A stretch of DNA of 64,000 nucleotides from Echinicola strongylocentroti (GTDB lineage Bacteria; Bacteroidota; Bacteroidia; Cytophagales; Cyclobacteriaceae), in NCBI RefSeq assembly GCF_003260975.1, contig NZ_CP030041.1:4405501-4469500 (forward strand). Reading direction: 5' to 3'. Position numbers and translations under genes: made by a program. Below the pieces are notes generated by a model, which was not told the origin of the DNA, made no database searches, and worked only from the letters and a program-made list of their open reading frames with translations. Shown here in pieces: positions 38,604 through 48,551 of the stretch (position 1 is its first letter; each line of letters opens with the position of its first letter).

Positions 38604-41600
38604 ATGAAAAGAACACTACTCCTATGCATTATGGGGATAATGCTCTGTGGTGCAGTACGCCCATTTTCGGGTGGAATGACACCCGGTGCATCTCCTGTAA
38701 TCAACACCACGCCTGGCTACACGGAATTTGAACCGGGAAAAGGTGCTGTCACCATTGATAAAGAGGTGACCGTGACCGATGAGGATTCGCCAAAAGCCGC
38801 CAAAGCGGTGGTGAAGTTAACTAATCTCCCCGATGGAGGGAATGAATTCATCAACATTGCCCCTGATGTGGTAGACCTGGCCAATGATAATGGCCTCACG
38901 GTAAATTATAATTTTACCAATGGTGAATTGACCATTACCGGTGAGGCAGATTTTTCCCTTTACCAACGCATTTTTAGGGAATTGACCTACAATAATTTTT
39001 CTCCTATTCCCGATATCGCTGATCGAATCGTGAAATACTCGATTTATGATACTGAGGGAAACACCAGTGCCGAGCAAACGAGAATCATCAGGGTGAAAAA
39101 TGTGCCCGCTGTCATTACTGAAATTCAGCCTGTGGCAGACGGGTTATATGGAATTGACGATGCGGTGGCTGTTACCGTTGTCTTTAACAGACCCGTTTGG
39201 GTGAATGGGGGGACTCCCCAGATCCCGCTACAAATTGGAGAACAGGCTGTCATGGCCAGCTATAGCTCAGGCGCTGGTTCCAAGGAATTGGTTTTTGTTT
39301 ATACCGTAGTGGAGGGAGACCTGGATGAAGATGGAGTCGAGTTTACCCAAGAAGTCCGTCTGAATGATGCAGCTATAGTGGACAGTGTGGATGAGCCAGC
39401 TGATCTGCAGGTTGATGGTTTTCCAAGTACTTCAGGTATAGGAGTAGACGGAATCCGTCCATTTGTTGCTGCGGTTACTTTGCCAGAGGATGGTGCCTAT
39501 TCCGTTTGTGGAAACAGTATGCTGAAGTTTGTGCTTTCGATGAGTGAAACCGTCACGGCAAACGAAGATATAAAGTTGGATATCACGCTGGATGCAGGAG
39601 CACGAACAGCGCGTTTTGTGCCTTCAGAGTCCACCGCCGACGAGTTGGTGTTCGTGTATGATGTGGCATCTGGGGATAAGGACGAAAATGGTATCAGTGT
39701 ATCTGGCTTGGCTCTCGGCGAAGGAGTGATAGCTGATCAGGCTGGAAATGAACTGACAGATATCGCCTTGGACAGTGCTGCCGTGGCTGAGGCCAATAAT
39801 ATTATAATAGATGGTACCGCACCGGCACCGCCTCAGGTTACTGCTATCACGCCGGATAGTGGGGTGTCTTCCTCAGATGGGATTACCAACACTTCTGCCT
39901 TAATGATAGCCGGGACTGCGGAGGCTGACCTGTCAGTAGAAATCTTCGCCAATGATGATAAAGTAGGGGAGGCAATGGCTGATTCGGAGGGTAAATGGAC
40001 CTTCGATGCGACGGGACTGGAGTGGGAGGAAGGACAGTATGAGCTTTCTGCTGTAGCAGTGGATGGTTCCTGTAATTCCAGCGAATCGAGTAATACCTTA
40101 TTGTTGACCCTGGATCTGAACGGGCCTTTGGTAAGTGTCACAAACACGGAGGTAAGCCTTGGTGAAAATGGTGAGGTATTGGTTACAATAGAGGAATTGG
40201 TGGATAGTTACAGTGATAATTATTCATCTATGGAGACAATTGAACTGGCTATGGAAAAGGATGTCTTTACCTGTGAAGACCTAGGTGAAAATACAGTGAC
40301 GATCACCGCAACCGACTTAGCGGGCAATGTCACCGAAACCAACGCATTGGTGACCGTGGTACACAACGAAGCCCTGTCTTTTGTAGTGGAAGACCTCGAA
40401 GTATCGCTGGACGAAAATGGATTGGCGGAGTTAGTGTATTCGGATGTGGTAAAAGGTCTCAACGGGACGTGCTTGGACTTAGATAGGTTCACATTTGAAT
40501 TGAGCAAGTCCAGTTTTAGTTGTGGCGATGTCGGGAGCCATAATGTATCCATTGCCATTACGGGAGAGAACGGTTTTACCGCTTCGGAGGAAGCTTTGGT
40601 AAAGGTGACAGATGATGCTGCTCCCCAGATCAGTGGAGGGGACGAGAATGTGGACGTTTTTGTAGGTTTATCTGGCGAGTATGTAATGGAGAATTATTTG
40701 GAGATCTTCGAGGTTTCTGATAATTGTACTGTAGCGATGACCAATCAGTCTCCTGCGGAAGGAGCTGTATTGACGGGATATGGGACGCCTCATGTCGTGA
40801 AAATCACAGCGACAGATGATGCTGGTAATGTGACGGAACATGAGTTTACCATTACCCTAAAAAGCAATATTATAGCCTCATTGGTGGACCCGGACCTATT
40901 GACGGTCAGTTGGGGTACAGAAGAGGAGGAGCTGCCGTTGCCAGAGCAGGTGGAAGCCGTCTTGGTGTCAGGAGAGACGGTAATGGTGGAGGTGGCTTGG
41001 GATATCCAACACTACGATAATATGTCACCGGGACTTTATCAAAATGCTGGAACAGTGTCCCTCACCGAATCAGGATATAGCTATGATGGTGACAGGCAGC
41101 CTATGTTGACTATTGTGGTGAATGAAAAATCATTGCCCGAAGACATATTATTAAGTGAGGATGAGTTTTCGGTGGAGGATGATCCCAATGCGCCGCTGGG
41201 GATACTGACCACTGTGGATGTGGATGATGACCAGCATAGCTATGCGCTTATCGGAGAGTATGATGACGAGCAGTTCTTCTATATTCTTGGTGATCGTCTT
41301 TTTTGGACACCTGAAGCGATGCCGGAAGACCAGCATGAATTCACCATCACTATCAGTAGTACTGACAGGATCGGGAATAGCATAACCAAAACCTTCTTGA
41401 TAACCAGATCAAAGCCAGCGCTGGATGACTTGACCATTAGCAATGTGTTCAGCCCAAATGGTGATGATATTAATGATGATTGGGGAGTGCCGTCCTTGAA
41501 GTTTTATGGTGAGGTGAAGCTGATGATTTTTGAAAGAAGTGGGAAGATGGTCTTTGTGACCTACGATCCTGAAGAACGATGGGATGGGAGGTACGAAGGC

Positions 41601-41693
41601 GGCGACCTTCCTGTCGGGTCCTATTATTACGTGATTGAATTAGGGGAAGAGCAGGCGAAGCGAAGAGGGGTGCTTACCCTGATTCGGAACTAA
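38604..41693 (+). CDS. Secreted multi-domain adhesin with type IX secretion C-terminal domain
   Basis: 1029 residues with a signal peptide (LLLCIMGIMLCGAV). The middle is a string of beta-sandwich modules: a cadherin-like N-terminal module (about 40-180), Ig-like repeats each ending TAPAPP, TATDLAGNVTE or TATDDAGNVTEH (HYR-like), a bacterial Ig-like module near 760 and a cadherin-like module at about 840-930. The last about 90 residues begin TISNVFSPNGDDINDDW and end VLTLIRN, the gliding-motility-associated (type B) CTD recognised by the T9SS for export and surface attachment. It is probably a surface adhesin. The next gene encodes a PorP/SprF-like protein, the usual partner for type B CTD proteins. 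Confidence 0.85.
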   Translation: MKRTLLLCIMGIMLCGAVRPFSGGMTPGASPVINTTPGYTEFEPGKGAVTIDKEVTVTDEDSPKAAKAVVKLTNLPDGGNEFINIAPDVVDLANDNGLTVNYNFTNGELTITGEADFSLYQRIFRELTYNNFSPIPDIADRIVKYSIYDTEGNTSAEQTRIIRVKNVPAVITEIQPVADGLYGIDDAVAVTVVFNRPVWVNGGTPQIPLQIGEQAVMASYSSGAGSKELVFVYTVVEGDLDEDGVEFTQEVRLNDAAIVDSVDEPADLQVDGFPSTSGIGVDGIRPFVAAVTLPEDGAYSVCGNSMLKFVLSMSETVTANEDIKLDITLDAGARTARFVPSESTADELVFVYDVASGDKDENGISVSGLALGEGVIADQAGNELTDIALDSAAVAEANNIIIDGTAPAPPQVTAITPDSGVSSSDGITNTSALMIAGTAEADLSVEIFANDDKVGEAMADSEGKWTFDATGLEWEEGQYELSAVAVDGSCNSSESSNTLLLTLDLNGPLVSVTNTEVSLGENGEVLVTIEELVDSYSDNYSSMETIELAMEKDVFTCEDLGENTVTITATDLAGNVTETNALVTVVHNEALSFVVEDLEVSLDENGLAELVYSDVVKGLNGTCLDLDRFTFELSKSSFSCGDVGSHNVSIAITGENGFTASEEALVKVTDDAAPQISGGDENVDVFVGLSGEYVMENYLEIFEVSDNCTVAMTNQSPAEGAVLTGYGTPHVVKITATDDAGNVTEHEFTITLKSNIIASLVDPDLLTVSWGTEEEELPLPEQVEAVLVSGETVMVEVAWDIQHYDNMSPGLYQNAGTVSLTESGYSYDGDRQPMLTIVVNEKSLPEDILLSEDEFSVEDDPNAPLGILTTVDVDDDQHSYALIGEYDDEQFFYILGDRLFWTPEAMPEDQHEFTITISSTDRIGNSITKTFLITRSKPALDDLTISNVFSPNGDDINDDWGVPSLKFYGEVKLMIFERSGKMVFVTYDPEERWDGRYEGGDLPVGSYYYVIELGEEQAKRRGVLTLIRN

Positions 41694-41699
41694 TTCGAT

Positions 41700-42671
41700 A
41701 TGAAGGCTACTATGAAACGTGAAAACATGAAAAAGATCATTCTAATCCTCCTTATAATGCCAGCTCTTATCAATGATGGGCTTGGCCAGAGTAGAAAATA
41801 CTTTAGTTATTTTAATGCGCTCCAAAGTTATTACAATCCAGCCTTGGTAGGCTTGGAAGGGAGTAGTGCCAGAAGTATTGTCCGTAACCAGTGGAGTGGA
41901 ATCGATGGAGGCCCCAAGACAGTTTATGGAAGTGTTGAGGGAGAATTTGCTCAGATTGGAGGCAGCGATAGTGTTCCTTCCATTGGGAGAAATGCGATAG
42001 GACTTTCAGTGATGTATGATAAGCATGGGGCATTTAGTGAAACAGAGCTATTGCTTAACTACACTAATCGGATCCGGCTGTCAGAAAAGCATTTCCTTGG
42101 TTTAGGTATCGGTGTGAAATACATGAATACAGAACTTGATGGAATGTCCCTGAGCCCGGAGCAGTCCGATGACCCGTCACTTTCCAAATACATGGGAGGT
42201 TTTGCAGAAATGAAATTTTTGGATTTTAATTTTGGGCTTGCGTTAAGACATAATAATTATTACGTCGCCTATGCCGTACAGAATCTAGCAGCAGGGAAAA
42301 TCTCGTCAGGTGATGAGTTTTATACGAAGAGACCGTTGAGTCATAATGTTCAGGCTGGCTATAGAGGAGTGGTGAGTGATAATGTGGGGCTGATAGGAAA
42401 TGTGCTCTACCGACTTCAGGAAGACCTGCCTTATAATGCTGAGTTTAATTTTAAAGCCTTGTTTATGAATAAAGTATGGCTTGGGGTGGGGCATAGGGTG
42501 GATTACTCGACAGGTCTTCAGGCGGGTTTTTTGATGAACCGGGTTAGTGTAGGATATAGTTATGAAATGGCCACCCAACGCCAATCTAGGATGTATGGCA
42601 GCACCCATGAGTTTATGGCATCCATAAGGCTCTTTGATCATTATGGGAAGGGGATAATGGCCATGTGGTAG
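41700..42671 (+). CDS. PorP/SprF-family outer-membrane protein
   Basis: 323 residues, with a signal peptide from the Met at residue 10 (KKIILILLIMPALINDGLGQ). The pattern YFSYFNALQSYYNPALVG followed by RNQWSGIDGGPKT is diagnostic for PorP/SprF; the rest is beta-barrel. Such proteins pair with surface proteins bearing type B CTDs and help their secretion or attachment. It starts six bases after the adhesin stop, so the two form an operon ending at the hairpin 42696-42722. Confidence 0.88.
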   Translation: MKATMKRENMKKIILILLIMPALINDGLGQSRKYFSYFNALQSYYNPALVGLEGSSARSIVRNQWSGIDGGPKTVYGSVEGEFAQIGGSDSVPSIGRNAIGLSVMYDKHGAFSETELLLNYTNRIRLSEKHFLGLGIGVKYMNTELDGMSLSPEQSDDPSLSKYMGGFAEMKFLDFNFGLALRHNNYYVAYAVQNLAAGKISSGDEFYTKRPLSHNVQAGYRGVVSDNVGLIGNVLYRLQEDLPYNAEFNFKALFMNKVWLGVGHRVDYSTGLQAGFLMNRVSVGYSYEMATQRQSRMYGSTHEFMASIRLFDHYGKGIMAMW

Positions 42672-42695
42672 TGCCCTGAAAGAAAAACAACAATT

Positions 42696-42728
42696 AAAAT
42701 CGCACCTTTACTGTGCGATTTTTTTTTA
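42696..42728 (+). terminator. Intrinsic terminator after the PorP/SprF gene
   Basis: Stem AAAATCGCAC (42696-42705) / GTGCGATTTT (42713-42722), 7-nt loop, then a T run. Confidence 0.85.
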
Positions 42729-42887
42729 TCTTCGCCGTGAAATGTCGACAAATATGTTAAAAACCCTTATGTTATGAAAAGCATTTATTTTAATGTTTAA
42801 TACTTTTTAATATATTTGTTTCAAGTAAAAAGGAGGGTAATTGTGAAATTGTTCCATTTGGGGCCTGTAAAATAAAAGGAATATAAT

Positions 42888-43928
42888 ATGAAATTTTTAG
42901 TAACTGGAGTTGCTGGATTCATCGGTCATAGTTTAGCGGGGAAACTTTTGCGTGAAGGTCACCAAGTGGTGGGGATAGATAGCCTAAACGATTATTATGA
43001 TGTTAACTTGAAGCTGGCCAGGTTAAAAGACCTCCATGTGGATGTGGCGGCAATTGACTTACATAAAAAAGTGGCGTCTACGGACGCGAGCTGTTTTGAG
43101 TTTGTGAAGATGAAATTGGAAGACGGTAAGGAGCTTTTGGAGCTCTGCTCCGTGGAGCGGTTTGATGTAGTGATCAATTTGGCCGCGCAAGCTGGAGTGA
43201 GGTATTCATTGGAAAACCCCCGTGCGTATGTGGATGCCAATATTGTCGGTTTTTTGAATGTCTTGGAAGCATGTAGGCATTATCCGGTGAAACACCTGAT
43301 CTACGCCTCCTCCAGTTCCGTGTATGGAGCCAATAAAAAAATGCCCTTTTCTACTTCCGATAATGTAGACCACCCAGTCAGTTTATATGCGGCATCCAAA
43401 AAATCCAATGAGCTAATGGCCCATACCTATAGCCATTTGTATGGGGTGCCTACTACTGGATTACGGTTTTTTACGGTATATGGCCCATGGGGAAGACCCG
43501 ATATGGCTTTGTTTATTTTTACCAAGGCCATTTTGGAAGGTAAACCCCTGAAAGTGTTTAATTATGGTAAAATGAAACGTGATTTTACTTATGTAGACGA
43601 TATTGTGGAAGGAGTCTACAGGGCCGCCTTGGTGCCACCACAGTCAGGAGAAACAGCCACCGAAGAGTACGTTTCCAATGCCCCTTATCGTGTTTTTAAT
43701 ATTGGCAATTCCAAAGCCGTAAACCTGATGGATTTTATCAGGGCCATAGAAAAGGCCACAGGTAAAGAGGCTGTTTTGGAGATGCTTCCTATGCAGCCAG
43801 GAGATGTGCCAGCCACATATGCAGACGTCGCAGCGCTTTCAGAAGCTACCGGGTATAAGCCCGATACACTTGTAGAAGATGGGGTGGCCAATTTCGTGGA
43901 TTGGTACCGTAATTATTATCAAGTATAG
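42888..43928 (+). CDS. NAD-dependent epimerase, UDP-glucuronate 4-epimerase-like
   Basis: 346 residues of the extended SDR family. N-terminal Rossmann motif VTGVAGFIGHSL, active-site SSSSVYG with YAASKKSNE (YxxxK), and LRFFTVYGPWGRPDMAL, then KRDFTYVDDIVEG, all typical of UDP-glucuronate or UDP-glucose 4-epimerases of capsule pathways. I favour glucuronate because GRPDMALF is characteristic there. It begins an exopolysaccharide-related gene group; a TATATTTG box at 42811-42818 may be part of its promoter. Confidence 0.8.
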   Translation: MKFLVTGVAGFIGHSLAGKLLREGHQVVGIDSLNDYYDVNLKLARLKDLHVDVAAIDLHKKVASTDASCFEFVKMKLEDGKELLELCSVERFDVVINLAAQAGVRYSLENPRAYVDANIVGFLNVLEACRHYPVKHLIYASSSSVYGANKKMPFSTSDNVDHPVSLYAASKKSNELMAHTYSHLYGVPTTGLRFFTVYGPWGRPDMALFIFTKAILEGKPLKVFNYGKMKRDFTYVDDIVEGVYRAALVPPQSGETATEEYVSNAPYRVFNIGNSKAVNLMDFIRAIEKATGKEAVLEMLPMQPGDVPATYADVAALSEATGYKPDTLVEDGVANFVDWYRNYYQV

Positions 43929-44032
43929 GGAAGTCTATTATGGTATTGTTTTTGGTTATCTTAAATTTGTTGGTACATCTAACCAACGTTTTTGAAACCG
44001 ACCTTTAGCAAAAAGGCAAATACCTACTTTAC

Positions 44033-45079
44033 ATGAAAAAATCAATTTTAATTACAGGCGGAGCAGGCTTTATCGGGAGCCATCTGGTCAAGCTATTTGT
44101 CAATAAATACCCCGACTACACGATTGTCAATTTGGACAGTCTTACCTATGCAGGCAATCTTGAAAACCTTAAGGAAATAGAGGAAAAGGACAACTATCAT
44201 TTTGAGAAAGTAGACCTTTTGGACGAGAAAGGATTAGAGGAGGTATTCAAAAAACATCAAATTACCGATGTGGTCCATTTGGCAGCAGAATCCCATGTAG
44301 ATCGATCTATTTCGGATCCATTGGCATTTGTAAAGACCAATGTCATTGGTACGGTGAACTTGCTGAATGCTGCTAAGACTTCATGGAAGAAATTGGATGG
44401 ACATTTATTTTACCATGTTTCCACCGATGAAGTGTATGGATCTCTGGATGATGGTGGTTTTTTCTTGGAAACGACAGCTTATGATCCCCAGTCGCCCTAT
44501 TCTGCTTCCAAGGCTTCTTCTGATCATTTTGTCCGGGCTTATGCCAATACTTATGGCATGAAGACTGTCATTAGTAACTGTTCTAATAATTATGGTCCTA
44601 ATCAATTTCCTGAAAAATTAATTCCGCTCTGTATCAATAATATTAGGAATAGAAAAGCCCTGCCTGTTTACGGAAAAGGGGAGAATGTCAGGGATTGGCT
44701 TTATGTGGAAGATCACGCAGCAGCAATTGACGTGATATTTCACAATGGGACAACAGGAGAAACCTACAATATCGGAGGGTGGAATGAGTGGAAGAACATT
44801 GATATAGTAACCCTGCTTTGCGAGATAGTGGACAGGAAGTTAGGTAGGGAAGAAGGTGAGTCTGCAAAGTTGATTACTTTTGTGAAAGATCGTGCTGGCC
44901 ATGACCTCCGGTATGCCATAGATGCTGGCAAATTGGAGAAAGAATTGGGCTGGAAGCCATCATTACAATTTGAGGAAGGGATAGAAAAGACCGTGGACTG
45001 GTATTTGGCCAATGAGGAATGGCTAAAAAATGTGACTTCTGGAGAGTATCAAAAATACTACGATGAGTACTATGAATAA
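44033..45079 (+). CDS. rfbB: dTDP-glucose 4,6-dehydratase
   Basis: 348 residues. Rossmann motif TGGAGFIGSHLV, NLDSLTYAGNLENL (the family's dTDP-glucose dehydratase signature), HLAAESHVDRSI, active-site STDEVYGSL and YSASKASSDHFVRAY, NCSNNYGPNQFPEK. It makes dTDP-4-keto-6-deoxyglucose, the first branch step to dTDP-rhamnose and related sugars. No rfbA, rfbC or rfbD is in the window. A strong terminator follows. Confidence 0.95.
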   Translation: MKKSILITGGAGFIGSHLVKLFVNKYPDYTIVNLDSLTYAGNLENLKEIEEKDNYHFEKVDLLDEKGLEEVFKKHQITDVVHLAAESHVDRSISDPLAFVKTNVIGTVNLLNAAKTSWKKLDGHLFYHVSTDEVYGSLDDGGFFLETTAYDPQSPYSASKASSDHFVRAYANTYGMKTVISNCSNNYGPNQFPEKLIPLCINNIRNRKALPVYGKGENVRDWLYVEDHAAAIDVIFHNGTTGETYNIGGWNEWKNIDIVTLLCEIVDRKLGREEGESAKLITFVKDRAGHDLRYAIDAGKLEKELGWKPSLQFEEGIEKTVDWYLANEEWLKNVTSGEYQKYYDEYYE

Positions 45080-45113
45080 TAGCTCCCAATTTTTTGTGAT
45101 GGAGATTCGGGAT

Positions 45114-45154
45114 AAAAGTATAGTCAAATAAATGTTGTTTGACTATACTTTTTT
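45114..45154 (+). terminator. Intrinsic terminator after rfbB
   Basis: Perfect 15-bp stem (AAAAGTATAGTCAAA / TTTGACTATACTTTT, 45114-45128 and 45138-45152) with a 9-nt loop and a T run. Confidence 0.9.
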
Positions 45155-45269
45155 GTAGGTACTTGAGAATCATGTTCATATGTTATTTTTGAATTTTCAT
45201 AGCCTAGATATTTGAGTATATTTGGTTTAGCATAGTAGTTTCAACCAACGCAGTATAATCTAATTTTGA

Positions 45270-46073
45270 ATGAAGAAATCTCCATTTGCTATTTTCATAG
45301 CACTGTTAATGATTTCGTGTGTGAGTAATAAACGCCTGAATTATCTGCAGAACCTTCCTGATGACGAGCCGATCGAGTTAGATGAGTTTATCCCTTACGC
45401 TGAAATAGATTATGAATATATATTGCAGCCCTTCGATATAGTGGACATTGATTTTGCGTCTTCTGATGAGGAGCTTACCAAGGTTTTTGAATACCAAGGA
45501 GCCCGAAATGCCCGAGGTGGCGGGGGAGGTAATAATGGAGGAGATCCGTTTTATTTTACTGGTTATTCTTTGGATAAAGATGGCATGGTGAGAATTCCCA
45601 AGTTGGGACGAATCAAAATAGCTGGCCTTACAGAGGAAGAAGCCCGCGCGAAAGTAGAGGAAGAGATCAACCGGTATTTTAAGGAAGAGGTTTATGTGCG
45701 TTTAAGGACTGGAGGAATTAGATTTACTACCATTGGTGAATTTAACAGTTCTGGTACAAAAGTAATCTATAAGAACAGGGCAACTATTTTCGATGCCTTG
45801 GCAATGGCTGGTGAGAGCGATATATTGGCCAAGAAAAACGAATTGTTTTTGATTAGGCAATACGACGGGGGGACTAAAATCCATCAGGTAAACCTGAATG
45901 ATCGGGCTCTATTGGCGTCTCCGTATTATTTTATCCAACCAAATGACGTCCTTTATCTCCAGCCGATGTCCATTAGACAAGTAGGTGATGCCAATAATAT
46001 AGCTACCACCTTACAGTTGACGATTGGGTTAGTTACTGCTGTTTTGTTCTTTGTGGCCTTAACCAAAGATTAA
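45270..46073 (+). CDS. Polysaccharide export outer-membrane lipoprotein (Wza-like)
   Basis: 267 residues. Lipoprotein signal ending LLMISCVSNK (lipobox cysteine), then a polysaccharide-export domain (YILQPFDIVDIDFAS, later YSLDKDGMVRIPKLGRIKI) and a SLBB-like segment (TIGEFNSSGTKVIYKN). A C-terminal hydrophobic segment ends the protein. With the Wzc-like kinase it should form the envelope-spanning export channel. It is followed by that gene after three bases. Confidence 0.9.
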   Translation: MKKSPFAIFIALLMISCVSNKRLNYLQNLPDDEPIELDEFIPYAEIDYEYILQPFDIVDIDFASSDEELTKVFEYQGARNARGGGGGNNGGDPFYFTGYSLDKDGMVRIPKLGRIKIAGLTEEEARAKVEEEINRYFKEEVYVRLRTGGIRFTTIGEFNSSGTKVIYKNRATIFDALAMAGESDILAKKNELFLIRQYDGGTKIHQVNLNDRALLASPYYFIQPNDVLYLQPMSIRQVGDANNIATTLQLTIGLVTAVLFFVALTKD

Positions 46074-46076
46074 CTC

Positions 46077-48518
46077 ATGAACGATCCTTACGACATAGCG
46101 AAGTTTGAGGAAGAAGATAAGCCGGTTGATATCAACTATTACCTGGTCAAATACCTTCGTTTTTGGCCATTGTACCTTTTTTGTGTTTTGATAGCGCTGG
46201 TGGGCGTATTTCTGTATCATCGGTATACGGTAGAAAAATACCAAGTAAAGGGGAGTATGTTGGTCCAAGCAACCCCCAGCCCAGAGGTAAGGATCCTTGA
46301 TCGTTCCAATATTTTCGAAAATCCTGGAGGATTGGAAAATGATATATTGGTGTTTACCTCAAAGAAATTAGCTGCGGAAGCACTTGAAAAAGTGCATTTT
46401 GATGTGAGTTATTATGCATCGACCAATATCAAGGAAATTGAATTGTATGAAAAATCACCAGTTAGGGTTCATGTAGACTGGGACCATGCGCAAGGGGATA
46501 ACGGTTTGATCAATTTAACGGTGACCAGCACGGATGAGTTTATGCTAAATGGGGTGGATAAAGGCTTCTTTAATTATTTTTCTTCCCAAGAATTAGCTCC
46601 TAGAGACGCCGCTATATTGGGTAAAACCTACCGTTTTGGGGAAGTGGTTGAGTCTGGCCAAGCGAAGTTTGTGGTGGAGAAGGTAAAGGATGTGGAGGTA
46701 GGAGAAAAACTAGCTTTTGTGATCCATAACCCCTCCTCCCTGATCGATTACTATGCTAATGCCGTGTCTGTTAGGCCCCAACATAATTACGGTTCAGTGC
46801 TGCAAGTTACTTTGGAGACTAAGGTGCCAGAGAAGGGAAGGGATTATGTGAATGCGCTGATGAATGCGTATATCGAACATGATCTCGCCAAGAAAAATGA
46901 AATATCCGAAAACACCCTGAAGTTCATTGAAGAACAAATGTATGTGGTGGAGGACTCCTTAAAGAAGGCTGAAAGGCAAATGCTTGATTTTAAGGTGGAT
47001 CATATGATGCTGGATGTGGACTCTGAATATGGTGGTGTATTGACCAAAATACAGGCCTTGGAAGAAAGGATGCAGGATTTGGAGTTTGAACTGGAATACT
47101 ACAAATCCCTCCAAGAATACTTGGAAGAGAAATCTACAGATCTCAATGAGACATTGGCGCCTTCCATGATGGGGATCACAGACGGGACCTTGAATAGCAT
47201 GACACAGCAGCTCATGACATTGTCGATGGAGAGAAGAAGGATTCTTTCTGTAGTGAATGAAAATCATCCCGATGTTAACAAGCTTGATGAACAAATTGCG
47301 AGGTTAAGGGCAAATATTTTTGAGAACATCAAAAATTTAGTGGCCAACACGGAAAAGAAAAAGAAAGAGGCAGAAAAAAAACTGGCAGAGTACGATCGGG
47401 AGTTTTCTAAATTACCAAAAGCGGAGTCTAACTATACTAATATTTACAGGGAGTTTAAGTTGCGCGAAAACCTCTACAATTATTTATTGGAAAAGAGAGC
47501 GGAGGTGGGGATAGCCAAAGCCTCCAATGTGTCTGATAATTCGGTGGTGGACTATGCCAAAAAAGGACAGATGATCCATCCCCAAAAAGCCAGAAACTAT
47601 GGGATGGCCTTAGGACTGGGCATTTTGCTTCCATTGGGGCTGGTTTTATTGTATGATTTTGTGAATGACAAGATTGTAGATCAGATACAATTGAAAAACG
47701 CCATTAATATCCCGCTATTGGGCACGGTAGGTTATAGTGAAAAAGAAACGAATATGCTGGTCGGGGAATACCCAAAGGCCATCGCCTCCGAGTCCTTCAG
47801 GTCACTGCGATCGGCGCTTTTCTATATTGCCAGTGAGAAAAAATGCAAGCGGGTTTTGGTGACTTCAAGTGTGTCAGGAGAGGGGAAGACTTTTGTTAGC
47901 TTGAATCTCGCTGCCGCCATGGCACTGAGCGGTAAGAAGACCTGTGTCCTAGGTATGGACTTGAGAAAACCACGAATAGCGCAATATGTCGGGATAAGCA
48001 ATAAAAACGGATTGTCATCTTATTTGGTAGGTGAATCAAGCAAGGATGAAATCATCTATCAGACCAAGTATGAAAACCTGTATTTCGTACCTTCTGGCCC
48101 TGTGCCGCCCAATCCAGCAGAACTATTGCTTAAACCTCAAATGGAAGATTTGATGGCATTTCTTGAGGAGAAATTTGATGTGGTGATTATGGATACCCCA
48201 CCGATGGCATTGGTGTCAGAGACGATGGATCTTTTGCGTTTTTCTGATGTCAACCTGTATATTGTCCGACAGGATTATACTCAGAAAAAGTACCTGATGA
48301 TGGTCAATGACCTCTTCGAAAACGATCAAATTAGTAATTTCTATGGAGTATTTAATGCCGTGAAAACAGGAGGGAATGATTATGGCGGCTATAACTACGG
48401 GTATGGCTATAACTATTCCTTTATCAAAAAAAGTCACTATTCGGGCTACTATGAGGAAGAGCCCGCAAAGCCTAAAAAGGGATGGATAGAGAGATTTTTG
48501 GCTAAATTCAGAGGTTGA
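46077..48518 (+). CDS. Polysaccharide co-polymerase / tyrosine autokinase (Wzc-like)
   Basis: 813 residues. N-terminal Wzz domain with a membrane segment (FWPLYLFCVLIALVGVFL), a long coiled-coil region (about 280-480), a second membrane segment near 515, then a BY-kinase domain with Walker A SSVSGEGKTFVSLN, Walker A' CVLGMDLRKPR and Walker B VIMDTPPMA. The C-terminal tail is tyrosine-rich (GGYNYGYGYNYSF and further Tyr), as needed for autophosphorylation. It controls polymer length and export together with the Wza-like protein. Confidence 0.92.
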   Translation: MNDPYDIAKFEEEDKPVDINYYLVKYLRFWPLYLFCVLIALVGVFLYHRYTVEKYQVKGSMLVQATPSPEVRILDRSNIFENPGGLENDILVFTSKKLAAEALEKVHFDVSYYASTNIKEIELYEKSPVRVHVDWDHAQGDNGLINLTVTSTDEFMLNGVDKGFFNYFSSQELAPRDAAILGKTYRFGEVVESGQAKFVVEKVKDVEVGEKLAFVIHNPSSLIDYYANAVSVRPQHNYGSVLQVTLETKVPEKGRDYVNALMNAYIEHDLAKKNEISENTLKFIEEQMYVVEDSLKKAERQMLDFKVDHMMLDVDSEYGGVLTKIQALEERMQDLEFELEYYKSLQEYLEEKSTDLNETLAPSMMGITDGTLNSMTQQLMTLSMERRRILSVVNENHPDVNKLDEQIARLRANIFENIKNLVANTEKKKKEAEKKLAEYDREFSKLPKAESNYTNIYREFKLRENLYNYLLEKRAEVGIAKASNVSDNSVVDYAKKGQMIHPQKARNYGMALGLGILLPLGLVLLYDFVNDKIVDQIQLKNAINIPLLGTVGYSEKETNMLVGEYPKAIASESFRSLRSALFYIASEKKCKRVLVTSSVSGEGKTFVSLNLAAAMALSGKKTCVLGMDLRKPRIAQYVGISNKNGLSSYLVGESSKDEIIYQTKYENLYFVPSGPVPPNPAELLLKPQMEDLMAFLEEKFDVVIMDTPPMALVSETMDLLRFSDVNLYIVRQDYTQKKYLMMVNDLFENDQISNFYGVFNAVKTGGNDYGGYNYGYGYNYSFIKKSHYSGYYEEEPAKPKKGWIERFLAKFRG

Positions 48519-48551
48519 GTCGGTTGTGTAAATCGGTTTTATCAAGATTTT

